Shown piece by piece: positions 1 through 8,176 of a DNA stretch of 35,276 nt; the first letter of the stretch is position 1, and every line of letters starts with the position of its first letter. Made by a program: the position numbers and the translations under genes. This DNA comes from Pseudomonadota bacterium. Lineage in GTDB: Bacteria; Pseudomonadota; Gammaproteobacteria; Competibacterales; Competibacteraceae. The stretch is taken from assembly GCA_030917925.1 (NCBI GenBank), contig JAUPTV010000025.1, positions 1-35,276 on the forward strand, given 5' to 3'. The notes below the pieces were generated by a model. The model had not been told where the DNA came from. It did no database searches and was given only the letters and a program-made list of their open reading frames with translations.

Positions 1-75
1 CTGACTCAAAAGAAGGCAGTCGGTGGCTTTGTTGCGTTGAAAACGGTTTACCGCGTGGGTGCCTTAACGCATTAG
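1..75 (+). CDS. C-terminal fragment of an unidentified protein (partial)
   Basis: The first frame is open from the window edge to a TAG at 73-75 and gives 24 residues ending in YRVGALTH. I do not recognise the family. It lies 61 bases before the palindromic element end at 137-179 and reads towards it, so it may be the tail of a protein carried by that element. An open frame this short can also occur by chance. Confidence 0.25.
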   Translation: MTQKKAVGGFVALKTVYRVGALTH

Positions 76-136
76 CAATAGGATACAAGCAGCTATTAAT
101 CCATTCAACCAAAAAGCTGACTGTGCTTCGCCCGGT

Positions 137-179
137 GCGCTATCCCTCCCCGCCCTAAAGGACGGGGCCTCTCGCGCAA
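137..179. mobile_element. Palindromic end of an IS200/IS605-like element
   Basis: This 43-bp block contains a hairpin at 148-167 (CCCCGCCCTAAAGGACGGGG). It matches the reverse complement of 32652-32694 at 42 of 43 positions, the only difference being C/T at 168. Subterminal hairpins with short loops are typical of IS200/IS605 elements and of their non-autonomous derivatives. The block abuts a gene that has lost its 5' part, so the junction near 179/180 is probably an insertion boundary. The rest of the element would lie left of the window. Which end this is cannot be settled here. Confidence 0.55.
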
Positions 180-184
180 TTCTG

Positions 185-520
185 GTGAATTATTTGAAGG
201 CGTTGTTGGGCGATCCGCGCCATGATGTGCTGTTGGTCGGGTATCAGGCGGCGGGGACACCGGGACGGGCGATTCAGCAGTATGGGCCGAAGGGCGGATA
301 TGTGGATCTGGACGGTCAGCGCTATCCGATTCGGGCAAAGGTGCATACGCTGGGCGGGTATTCGGCCCATGCGGATCAACAGGATCTGGTCAATTTCATC
401 AAGCGGATGCGGGTGAAGCCGAAGCGGGTGATTCTGGTGCATGGCGAGGAATCGGCTAAGGCGGTACTGGCCAGGGCATTGCGGCAACGCTTTGTGGATG
501 TTGAGGTTTGCATTGCTTGA
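185..520 (+). pseudogene. 5'-truncated MBL-fold/beta-CASP RNA exonuclease (C-terminal part only)
   Basis: The 111 residues match the C-terminal third of metallo-beta-lactamase/beta-CASP RNA exonucleases. There is a GYQAAGTPGR stretch (residues 19-28), the RMMBL motif GYSAHAD (58-64), whose histidine is a metal ligand in the family, and a LVHGE motif (84-88). Family members are usually about 450 residues, so the MBL core with the HxHxDH motif and most of the beta-CASP domain are missing. The homology begins just after the palindromic element end at 137-179, and the frame is open back through that element to 68. I infer disruption by insertion. A GTG at 185 could start a short product, but it would be inactive as a nuclease. 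Confidence 0.75.
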
Positions 521-524
521 ATTT

Positions 525-827
525 ATGCCAATCGTCCATGTAAATCTCATATTGTCGGAGCGTGTAGTGGACTGGACGCAACAATGGAAGCAGGAAGACC
601 GTCAGGAGGGTCTGACTTCGGAGCGGCGGTTGTTACTGCAACAAACCCGCCGCCGATTTGGTGAGGTCATTGCGATGCAAAGCACCCTGGCTTTGGAACA
701 GATTGAGCAACTGGCAGTTTTTGAAGACCTGGGCGAGGAGCTATTCGATTGCGCTGATGAGACTGTTTGGCTTGGCTGGCGCGATTGCAAACCGCGACAG
801 TGGAAGAAAGGCACTGAGCGCCATTGA
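525..827 (+). CDS. Fragment resembling the C-terminus of Rpn-family/DUF4351 proteins
   Basis: This is a 100-residue ORF that begins at an ATG five bases after the exonuclease stop. A charged stretch (WTQQWKQEDRQEG) is followed by LLLQQTRRRFGEV and a segment rich in LEQIEQLAVFEDL. That order recalls the tail of Rpn/PD-(D/E)XK transposase-like proteins (DUF4351-type), where an EGxxEG repeat leads into a small helical domain. The nuclease domain that normally precedes it is absent, so this looks like a remnant or a stand-alone tail. I see no clear ribosome binding site. The family assignment is by eye and tentative. Confidence 0.4.
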   Translation: MPIVHVNLILSERVVDWTQQWKQEDRQEGLTSERRLLLQQTRRRFGEVIAMQSTLALEQIEQLAVFEDLGEELFDCADETVWLGWRDCKPRQWKKGTERH

Positions 828-860
828 GGTAAAATATCAAGTGTGTAGAGTCTGATAATA

Positions 861-2723
861 ATGAAGATCTCGAAATCGCTCGCTATTCCTGCCTGGACAG
901 GAACCCTAATACTGGTCATTTGCGCCGCCAGTCTGAGCTATCAAAGCGCTTTAAACCACGGATTCCTGAGTTGGGATGATTATCTCTACGTCTATCAGAA
1001 TGCTCAGATCAAGGGCTTGGGGCTGAGCAATCTGTACTGGATGGCCACGACATTTCATGGCAGTAACTGGCATCCGCTCACCTGGTTGTCCCATGCGCTG
1101 GATTACGCCATCTGGGGGCTGAATCCCTGGGGTCATCATCTGACCAATGTTTTGTTGCATATTGCCAATTCGCTGCTGGTGATACCGCTGACGATCCTGT
1201 TGATGGCGGCGGTCAACCAACCCATCAGCGGTGATCGGGATCCGCTGCAGGTGACTTGGCCGATGTTACTGGCCGGAGGATTCAGCGGATTGCTGTTCGC
1301 CGTCCATCCGCAGCATGTGGAAGTCATCGCCTGGATCGCCGAGCGAAAAGAGCTACTGTGCTGCTTTTTCTATCTATTGTGTCTGATCGGTTATTTGTTT
1401 TATGCCCGGGACGGGTGCCGACTTTGGCGGCATTTGGCGCTGCTCAGTTTCGCCCTGGCGTTGACGGCTAAACCGATGGCGGTTAGCTTGCCATTGGTGT
1501 TGCTGCTACTGGATGTGTATCCGTTGAATCGGATGGCCGGTAGCCAATGGCGGGAGCGGGTGGCGCTATTGCGGGAAAAGCTTGGGTTTTTCCTGCTGAG
1601 TCTGGCGGTGATGCTCTTGACCTTGCTGGCTCAAGGGCAATGGGGGTCGATCAAATCCCTGGATGAGGTGGATTTGATACAGCGCCTGCTGAACGCGGCC
1701 AATAGTCTGGTCTTTTATCTTCAGAAATGGTTGCTGCCGCAAGCACTCTCACCATTTTACCCCTACCCGGACTGGATACGCGAACCGAACGGGCTGGCGC
1801 TGTTGCCGATCCTGGCGGTGATGGCCATTACGCTCCTGGCAGTACGGGAATGGATCGCGGGCCGGCGCTTTTGGTTGATTGCGTGGTTGTATTACCTGAT
1901 TACGCTCGCACCCGTGCTGGGGATTGTGCAGGTCGGTGGACAGGCGGCCGCTGACCGCTATGCTTATCTGCCTACCTTGAGCTTTTATGTTCTGGCTGGT
2001 GCCGGAGTCGGCTGGTTGCTGGCCACGCGCTGGCGCTGGCTGACGATAGCGATGGGAACTTTGGCGGTAGTGATATTGGTGGTACTGACACGATGGCAAA
2101 CTGCCGTTTGGGAGAATGACACGACGCTGTGGACGGCAGTGATTCGTTATTATCCGAACCGGGCAGCAGTGGCCTATCATAATCTGGCGAATGTGTCTTT
2201 TAATCAGGGTCAGTACGAGCAGGCCATCCTGCTGGCGCAGAAGTCTCTGGACATCGAACCTGATTACCCATCAGCCCTTTTGAATCTGAGCGTCTTTTAT
2301 GAACGCCTCGGGGACTTTGAGCAGGCCACGCGTCAATATGGTTTGCTGTTATCGAAAGGTTTTGATCAAGCAGAGGTGTTGATCCGGATGGGCGGGTTGC
2401 GCAGACGACAGGGGCACTATGATGAGGCGCAGCGATTATATCGTGAAGCGCTTGGGATCGCCCCTGACCGGGCCGATGCGCTGTATGGTCTGGCTTTGAT
2501 CGATAACCACTTGAATCGATTTGATCAGGCGGAACTGTTCTTGCAACAGGCGCTGGCGCGGAATCCTGATTATGCAGATGCCCTTTTATTACTGGCGATG
2601 TTGCAACACCGGCGCGGTGCATGGGAATTGGCGAAAGCGAGCTATCGCCGGGCGCTGCTGCTAAAACCCGACGACGCTACAACCAAACATAATCTGGGTG
2701 TTTTGGAGCAGATGAACCCGTGA
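861..2723 (+). CDS. GT-C-type membrane glycosyltransferase with C-terminal TPR repeats
   Basis: This is a 620-residue polytopic protein of the bacterial TMTC/DUF1736-like class. After the first membrane helix comes an acidic pair, WDD (D39-D40), the place where GT-C enzymes carry catalytic acidic residues on the periplasmic side. Downstream are NWHPLTWLSHALD (69-81), QHVEVIAWIAERKE, AKPMAV and QVGGQAAADRYAYLPTL, all typical of this class. About ten hydrophobic segments end near residue 415, followed by five or six TPR units (about 435-617). The family is thought to transfer a sugar from a polyprenyl-phosphate carrier to protein. The acceptor is unknown, but a methyltransferase, a GT2 enzyme and pilA lie downstream. 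It is clearly related to the protein at 4596-6359. The ribosome binding site before the ATG is weak. Confidence 0.85.
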   Translation: MKISKSLAIPAWTGTLILVICAASLSYQSALNHGFLSWDDYLYVYQNAQIKGLGLSNLYWMATTFHGSNWHPLTWLSHALDYAIWGLNPWGHHLTNVLLHIANSLLVIPLTILLMAAVNQPISGDRDPLQVTWPMLLAGGFSGLLFAVHPQHVEVIAWIAERKELLCCFFYLLCLIGYLFYARDGCRLWRHLALLSFALALTAKPMAVSLPLVLLLLDVYPLNRMAGSQWRERVALLREKLGFFLLSLAVMLLTLLAQGQWGSIKSLDEVDLIQRLLNAANSLVFYLQKWLLPQALSPFYPYPDWIREPNGLALLPILAVMAITLLAVREWIAGRRFWLIAWLYYLITLAPVLGIVQVGGQAAADRYAYLPTLSFYVLAGAGVGWLLATRWRWLTIAMGTLAVVILVVLTRWQTAVWENDTTLWTAVIRYYPNRAAVAYHNLANVSFNQGQYEQAILLAQKSLDIEPDYPSALLNLSVFYERLGDFEQATRQYGLLLSKGFDQAEVLIRMGGLRRRQGHYDEAQRLYREALGIAPDRADALYGLALIDNHLNRFDQAELFLQQALARNPDYADALLLLAMLQHRRGAWELAKASYRRALLLKPDDATTKHNLGVLEQMNP

Positions 2724-2741
2724 CGGGTTTAGAGGTTTGTT

Positions 2742-3728
2742 ATGATTTTTAATCAGGAAGCGGTCGATCCAGCACCTTGCCGCTTATGTGGGGCTACTAC
2801 TTTCCAATTTTGTCTGAATGCGCCGGATTTTGACACCGGCCAGGCGTCGTTCACGCTTTGCGAATGCCGGAGTTGCGGTTTGGTGCGAATCGAGCCGCTG
2901 TTGACGGAAGCTGAATTAAGCCGGTTCTATCCATCGGTCTATTATGGCGCGGGCCAGGAAAAATTTGTGGGACCCATCGAGCGACTGACTCGCTGGTTGG
3001 CTCGGCAACAGGCGCACCGTCTGCTCCAGAGTTTGAATGAGGGGCGTCAGCCTGTTGGTCCGATTCGCATCCTGGACATCGGTTGTGGACGTGGCAGCCT
3101 GTTGCGGGCGTTCGCGCAGATGGGGGGTGAGTGCCATGGCGTTGAGCGGGCGGATTTTCCGGACATTGAACCGGATGCGGGTTTCGTTTTGCATCGTCAG
3201 CCGTTGGCGGATCTTGCGTTTCCCGACGGCCATTTTGATATTGTGGTTCTTTGGCATGTGCTGGAGCATTTGGCCGATCCAGGAACCGTGTTGACGGAAA
3301 TTCATCGGCTGTTACGACCGGGTGGCTTGCTGGCCTGTGCCGTGCCTAATTTTTCGAGCTGGCAACGTCGCTGGTTTGGTCCGGACTGGTTTCATCTTGA
3401 CCTCCCCCGCCATGTTCATCATTTTGAGTTGCCGACGCTGCGCCATGGCTTGGAGGAACGCGGTTTCCAGATTGTGAAAGTTGAAACCCGCGCCCTGGAT
3501 CAGAATCTGTTCGGCTTTGTGCAAAGCGCCCTCAATCGCTTGCGGCGTTCCCGCCCTAATCGGTTGTATGCGTTGTTGAGACGACCCGAAGGGTTTTCGC
3601 TGGATAGCGAACTGGCAGGGTGGCTGCTGGCGGCTGGGATATTGTCGCCACTGGCGGGGATTGAATATATGCTCTCTGGACTGACCAATCAGGGGGCAAC
3701 GGTAGTCATGCAAGCTCGGCGTTGCTGA
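2742..3728 (+). CDS. SAM-dependent methyltransferase with N-terminal zinc ribbon
   Basis: The 328-residue protein opens with a likely zinc ribbon, CxxC at 13-16 and CRSC at 42-45, with further cysteines at 24 and 40. A class I methyltransferase domain follows, with motif I LDIGCGRG (111-118) and a VLEHLADP stretch typical of the Methyltransf_23 group. Proteins of this build often sit in cell-surface polysaccharide and O-antigen loci, where many modify nucleotide-linked sugars. The ATG has an AGAGG ribosome binding site and lies 18 bases after the GT-C gene, so the two are probably co-transcribed. A sugar substrate is inferred from context only. Confidence 0.85.
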   Translation: MIFNQEAVDPAPCRLCGATTFQFCLNAPDFDTGQASFTLCECRSCGLVRIEPLLTEAELSRFYPSVYYGAGQEKFVGPIERLTRWLARQQAHRLLQSLNEGRQPVGPIRILDIGCGRGSLLRAFAQMGGECHGVERADFPDIEPDAGFVLHRQPLADLAFPDGHFDIVVLWHVLEHLADPGTVLTEIHRLLRPGGLLACAVPNFSSWQRRWFGPDWFHLDLPRHVHHFELPTLRHGLEERGFQIVKVETRALDQNLFGFVQSALNRLRRSRPNRLYALLRRPEGFSLDSELAGWLLAAGILSPLAGIEYMLSGLTNQGATVVMQARRC

Positions 3729-3764
3729 GCGTCGATTGATTTAAGCTTTGAATTGAGAGTCTCG

Positions 3765-4508
3765 ATGATAAAAAACAAGATGATCGTGGTGGTTATGCCG
3801 GCTTACAACGCGGCGGCGACTCTGGAAAAGACCTATCGGGAAATTCCCCACGATATTGTCGATCAGGTGATTCTGGTCGACGATCACAGTCGTGATAATA
3901 CTCCCGGAATTGCCCGCGCTTTAGGTATTCAGCACGTCATCGTCCATGACCATAATCGGGGCTATGGTGGTAATCAGAAAACCTGTTACCGTCAGGCGCT
4001 GGCTTTGGGTGCTGATGTGGTGATTATGCTGCATCCTGATTATCAATACACGCCGCAATTAACTCGCGCAATGGCTGCACTGATTGCTGAAGATGTGTTT
4101 GATTGTGTGTTGGGTTCACGGATTCTCGGGGTAGGTGCGTTGGCTGGAGGGATGCCGTTATATAAATATGTGGCTAATCGTTTTTTGACGGCATTTCAGA
4201 ATTTCTGCCTGAATTATAAGATTTCCGAATACCATACCGGCTATCGGGCGTTTTCTCGCCGGATTCTTGAAACGTTGCCGCTGGATGCCAATGATGAAGG
4301 ATTTATTTTCGATAATCAGATGTTGCTGCAAATTATTAATGCCGGTTTTCGCATTGGCGAGATTACCTGTCCAACTCGCTATCTGCCCGACTCATCATCG
4401 ATCAGTTTCCGCAAAGCCGTCGATTACGGTATCGGTGTGGTTGGAACGACAATTATTTTAATACTACATCGATTTGGATTTAGAAGGAGTCGACTATTCG
4501 AAAATTAG
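3765..4508 (+). CDS. Family 2 glycosyltransferase, dolichyl-phosphate-mannose-synthase-like
   Basis: A 247-residue GT2 enzyme. It has VVVMPAYNAAATLEKT at the N-terminus, ILVDDHSRD (36-44) for nucleotide binding, NRGYGGNQKT (64-73) and HPDYQY (90-95) at the metal site. Enzymes of this type usually transfer a hexose from a nucleotide sugar to a polyprenyl phosphate on the cytoplasmic face. That product is the donor a GT-C transferase would need, and genes for such proteins lie on both sides. I chose the ATG at 3765, which has GAGAG upstream, over an in-frame TTG at 3753. There is only one hydrophobic stretch, near the C-terminus, so it is probably a peripheral membrane protein. Confidence 0.88.
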   Translation: MIKNKMIVVVMPAYNAAATLEKTYREIPHDIVDQVILVDDHSRDNTPGIARALGIQHVIVHDHNRGYGGNQKTCYRQALALGADVVIMLHPDYQYTPQLTRAMAALIAEDVFDCVLGSRILGVGALAGGMPLYKYVANRFLTAFQNFCLNYKISEYHTGYRAFSRRILETLPLDANDEGFIFDNQMLLQIINAGFRIGEITCPTRYLPDSSSISFRKAVDYGIGVVGTTIILILHRFGFRRSRLFEN

Positions 4509-4595
4509 ATTGCTTTTAATGTTTTTTACTCTACATCGCTATATCGATGTTAGATTTTCTTAAGAAGTTATAGCTTTGAAATTTGGAAAAAAGAA

Positions 4596-6359
4596 ATGAA
4601 ATTTTTAAATATTTTAACTGGTCAAAATATCCGCATGGCATTCGTTTTTTTAAGTGTTTTTTTTATCACATTTTTTTGCTACCTTAGTACTCTTAATAAC
4701 GGTTTTGTTTGGGATGATATTTACTACATTCTCAAAAATAGAAATATTAATAATTTAGGTTTAGATAACATCAAATGGATGTTCACAAGCCTATATATGT
4801 CAAACTGGCATCCATTAACTTGGTTGTCAATGGCTTTAGATTACTTATTTTTTGGTCACAATCCATCGGGCTATCATCTGACCAATGTTATTCTTCACTC
4901 ATTAAACTCTGTACTTGTTTTGATATTGTCCGCAATTTTAATTAAAATAAATCAGAATCCTAAAGTTAGCATACCTCATTTAAATATTTTTTCAGACAAA
5001 AAGGTAATTTTGAGTAGCTGGATTGCTGCGTTATTATTTGGTATACATCCACAGCACGTTGAATCGGTTGCATGGATTAGCGAACGTAAAGATGTATTGT
5101 CTATGTTTTTCACAATTTTAACATTTTTAGCTTACATAATTTACGCAAGGGCTTTAAAAAATCGTACTATTTACTATGGTTTGAGTCTTCTATTTTTCAT
5201 GTTAGCTCTTATGGCTAAGCCAATGGCAGTAACAATCCCGGTCTTATTATTATTACTCGATGTTTATCCACTACAACGCACCAACTTAACTGCTCATTCT
5301 GCTAATAGTTTGCTCTATGTTAAATGGAGCATCCTTCTGTCAGAAAAATTGCCATTTTTTTTATTTTCTTTAGCTGTTGTTAGTTTAACTCTTATAGCAC
5401 AGACAGGGGCTATGGTAGATTTAGATCGCTACGGTCTAGGAGTCCGTCTTCTAAATGCATTCAACAGTGTGATTGTCTACATATCAAAATTTTTGTTTCC
5501 TATCAATTTACAGCCTTTTTATGGTCATCAAGTAAATGTGAATGACTTTGAAAGTTATGTGCCTTTAATCGCCTGTTTCTTAGCAACATTAATTCTTGTT
5601 TATTGGTGGTTCAAGAAAAATTATTATCTCTTGATCATCTGGCTCTTTTACCTCATTACATTGAGTCCAGTTATTGGAATTATCCAAGTTGGCTTACAAT
5701 CTTCGGCTGACCGCTATGCTTATTTGCCAACGCTTCCCTTCTACATTATTACGGGTGCATTTATTAGTTATCTAATTTATATCCCACAGCAAAAAATGAT
5801 TGCCAAAACAACTATCGTGACTTTTTTTCTCGTCGTTATTGCAATCTTGTTCTTTAAAACTCAGCAACAAATCACAATTTGGAAAAACGATTTGGTTTTT
5901 TGGAACTACGTTGTTCATATGAATCCAGAGAATGGCCGGGCACAATCTAATCTAGGGCGAATTGAATATTCTTCTGGAAATTATGAAAAAGCTATTGAAC
6001 ATTTTGGAATTGCACATTCAAAGAATGCGTTACTATTGGAAGATATGCTTTTTTGGGGTGAATCCCTTCTGAAGAATCAGCAACCAGAACTAGCATTAGC
6101 CGTTTATTCGGTCATTGTTAATACGCCAGTTAAGATTGACAAAAATAAAAAGAGCTGTATTTATTATACCATGGGCTGTATTTATCTACTAAACAAAAAG
6201 ATAACAGATGCAAAAATTTTATTCGAATCTGTTGAAATAAACACCCCATTTTATCAAAAAAAGCAGGAAATTTTATCATATATTAGCCAATTCGATAATT
6301 TTCAGATGACTCAAAATCTGCCTTCATGCCAGTTTTGCTTCGAAAATGATGAAAATTAA
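4596..6359 (+). CDS. Second GT-C-type membrane glycosyltransferase (AT-rich)
   Basis: This 587-residue protein is related to the product of 861-2723 and shares its landmarks in order: VWDD (D40-D41), SNWHPLTWLSMALD, HPQHVESVAWISERKD, MAKPMAV and SADRYAYLPTL. About ten hydrophobic segments are followed by a shorter and less regular TPR-like tail. The DNA is strikingly AT-rich compared with the genes before it, with many ATT, TTT, TTA and AAA codons. I take this as separate, more recent acquisition rather than a local duplication. It may transfer a polyprenyl-linked sugar to a protein in the periplasm. The next gene starts inside its last codons, so the two are probably translated together. Confidence 0.85.
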   Translation: MKFLNILTGQNIRMAFVFLSVFFITFFCYLSTLNNGFVWDDIYYILKNRNINNLGLDNIKWMFTSLYMSNWHPLTWLSMALDYLFFGHNPSGYHLTNVILHSLNSVLVLILSAILIKINQNPKVSIPHLNIFSDKKVILSSWIAALLFGIHPQHVESVAWISERKDVLSMFFTILTFLAYIIYARALKNRTIYYGLSLLFFMLALMAKPMAVTIPVLLLLLDVYPLQRTNLTAHSANSLLYVKWSILLSEKLPFFLFSLAVVSLTLIAQTGAMVDLDRYGLGVRLLNAFNSVIVYISKFLFPINLQPFYGHQVNVNDFESYVPLIACFLATLILVYWWFKKNYYLLIIWLFYLITLSPVIGIIQVGLQSSADRYAYLPTLPFYIITGAFISYLIYIPQQKMIAKTTIVTFFLVVIAILFFKTQQQITIWKNDLVFWNYVVHMNPENGRAQSNLGRIEYSSGNYEKAIEHFGIAHSKNALLLEDMLFWGESLLKNQQPELALAVYSVIVNTPVKIDKNKKSCIYYTMGCIYLLNKKITDAKILFESVEINTPFYQKKQEILSYISQFDNFQMTQNLPSCQFCFENDEN

Positions 6360-7356
6360 AAAAAACAACAAAATTATTGTCTTCCAATTGATTATAACTG
6401 GATTTTTGTTTTGGTGGTTATCTAGTCAACTGGATATAAAAGAATTCTCGCAAGTAATTCATCAAACCCAATTATGGCCAATACTTGGCCTATCCGTCTT
6501 GCTACAAACCCTGGCTTTTGGATTGGGTGGTTTGCGCTGGTTGATTCTTCTAAAAGCTCATCAAGTACCTTGTAATTATTGGGAAGTTTTATCAAGTTAC
6601 TATTTAGGTGTATTTTTTAACAACTTCCTCCCAACCAGTATGGGTGGCGACTTGATAAGGACATGGCACCTGCATTTAGCTGGATATGCCTTGGAACCTC
6701 TGATTGCCACATCAATTCTCGATAGAATAATCGGCTTAATCGTTGTTTTGACGCTAGGCGCAGTCGCTTTGCCATTCTGGGATCCTCCATTTCTGGAGGA
6801 TTGGATGCACTGGATACCGATAATGCTGACCATGGTAACGTTGGCTTTTTTCTACTTGGTCTTGTATTTACTGGATACTCGCTTGGCGCATTATGAAAGT
6901 CTGTTCGACCGTCCCTTCTTGCGCGTCCTATTCCAAGTTCTGCAGATCTGCTGCGCAACCCATAGAAGCAAGGGCGCGTTACTCATAACAGTAATCTTGA
7001 CCCTACTTTTGCAAAGCTTGGTAGTGTTTGTCTATAGCCTGCTCGGAGAGTACATTGGAATCGCGATACCGTTACCTGTTTACTTTATCAGCAGCCTGGC
7101 GGTGTTCATCGTGGCCACCTTACCCATCTCCCTCGGTGGTCTGGGTGTGCGCGAAGGCACACTGGTTGGTGTGTTAGTCTTCGCTGGTGCCGAGGTTCAT
7201 CAGGCCACTGTGCTCTCGTTGCTCTATCTTGCTGTCTTGTGGGCTGCGACCTTGCCCGGCGGATGCATCTTCCTTATCACCCGGTTTCAACGAGCAGTTC
7301 CCGAAAATTCGCCATCTTCCCAACCCGGCCTGACAAAAAAAGTCACTACTCGCTAG
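6346..7356 (+). CDS. Flippase-like membrane protein, UPF0104/LPG-synthase-TM family
   Basis: This is a 336-residue polytopic protein of the lysylphosphatidylglycerol-synthase transmembrane/UPF0104 group. Family marks are LRWLILLKAH, YYLGVFFNNFLPTSMGGDLIR, DRIIGLIV and SLGGLGVREG. In glycosylation loci such proteins are often proposed to move lipid-linked sugars or phospholipids across the membrane, but no activity can be read here. It overlaps the previous gene by 14 bases. ATG codons at 6346 and 6349 are both possible starts. Base composition changes inside the gene: the first 45 or so codons are AT-rich like the gene before, the rest GC-rich like the locus as a whole. A recombination junction near 6480 would explain this. 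Confidence 0.82.
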   Translation: MMKIKKNNKIIVFQLIITGFLFWWLSSQLDIKEFSQVIHQTQLWPILGLSVLLQTLAFGLGGLRWLILLKAHQVPCNYWEVLSSYYLGVFFNNFLPTSMGGDLIRTWHLHLAGYALEPLIATSILDRIIGLIVVLTLGAVALPFWDPPFLEDWMHWIPIMLTMVTLAFFYLVLYLLDTRLAHYESLFDRPFLRVLFQVLQICCATHRSKGALLITVILTLLLQSLVVFVYSLLGEYIGIAIPLPVYFISSLAVFIVATLPISLGGLGVREGTLVGVLVFAGAEVHQATVLSLLYLAVLWAATLPGGCIFLITRFQRAVPENSPSSQPGLTKKVTTR

Positions 7357-7483
7357 TTCGCGTCACCTCTGGCCGGCAAAAGTTCCCGTATCGCCGAAGT
7401 TGGAAGGTCAATTTTTCGTTTATTAACAGGTTTTTCTTTATTTTCCATTTGGTTAATTAATAAATTAGGGAAAGTTTCCGACT

Positions 7484-7499
7484 TGGCACATCCTCTGCA
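7484..7499 (+). promoter_or_regulatory. Sigma-54 promoter of pilA
   Basis: TGGCACATCCTCTGCA has the -24 GG and -12 GC dinucleotides separated by exactly ten bases, as RpoN promoters require. It lies 90 bases before the pilA start. In many gammaproteobacteria pilA is transcribed by RpoN with the PilR activator, which supports the call. I did not identify PilR sites upstream. Confidence 0.8.
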
Positions 7500-7588
7500 A
7501 TCTCTCGTCGCGAAGGGATTGAAACTGAATCCCCCCACTTCCTAACCCAAAAACGGGTTTTTCGAAAGCAAAACTGAGGAGTTATCTC

Positions 7589-8008
7589 ATGAAGAAGCAA
7601 CAGGGCTGTACCTTGATCGAACTTATGATCGTCGTAGCCATTATCGGTATTCTGGCGGCCATTGCGATTCCGGCTTATCAGGATTACACGATCCGTGGGC
7701 AAGTCAGTGAAGGCTTAGTCCTATCAGGTGGCGCTAAGAATGCGGTGGCCGACACTTGGTCAAATCGTGGGGCTTTCCCAACTAGCAACGCTTCGGCCGG
7801 TATTACTGCTGCTGCTTCCATTAGCGGTTCCTACGTGACTTCAGTTACAATCGGGGTCGGCGGCGCAATTACCGCCGCTTACGGCAATAAGGCTAATAGG
7901 AAGATTACAAGCTCTATCGTACTTACCCCATCAGATGCCGGTGGTAGTGTGACGTGGAGGTGCACCTCTGGCTTGCCGGCTAAATATCTCCCGGCTGATT
8001 GCCGTTAA
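7589..8008 (+). CDS. pilA: Type IV major pilin PilA with cysteine at mature position 1
   Basis: A 139-residue prepilin. The leader MKKQQG is followed by the class III signal [18 protein letters not shown], with glutamate at mature position 5 (E11), cut after glycine by prepilin peptidase PilD. Mature position 1 is cysteine rather than the usual phenylalanine or methionine. Two C-terminal cysteines (C125, C138) should form the disulfide-bonded D-region. The middle is rich in Ser, Thr, Ala and Gly and offers many O-glycosylation candidates. A good ribosome binding site (GAGGAG) precedes the ATG. The gene is flanked by a sigma-54 promoter and a strong terminator, so it is probably monocistronic. 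Subunits assemble into the pilus fibre. Confidence 0.93.
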   Translation: MKKQQGCTLIELMIVVAIIGILAAIAIPAYQDYTIRGQVSEGLVLSGGAKNAVADTWSNRGAFPTSNASAGITAAASISGSYVTSVTIGVGGAITAAYGNKANRKITSSIVLTPSDAGGSVTWRCTSGLPAKYLPADCR

Positions 8009-8035
8009 TCTTTAAATCGGCCTGTTTTGAATGAA

Positions 8036-8068
8036 GAAAGCCCGGCGAGTCCGGGCTTTCTTTTTTTT
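8036..8068 (+). terminator. Intrinsic terminator of pilA
   Basis: AAAGCCCGG and CCGGGCTTT form a nine-pair stem around the loop CGAGT, followed by a long T run. It lies about 28 bases after the pilA stop and separates pilA from the next gene. Confidence 0.92.
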
Positions 8069-8176
8069 AATTGCTACAGATTTGATTTTCCACCGCTTGC
8101 TGCGCACCCTCGTCTGCTCAATACCCCCTAGCGTACTGCGACAGGGTCGTCTATTTTAGAACAAACAGCATCCACC

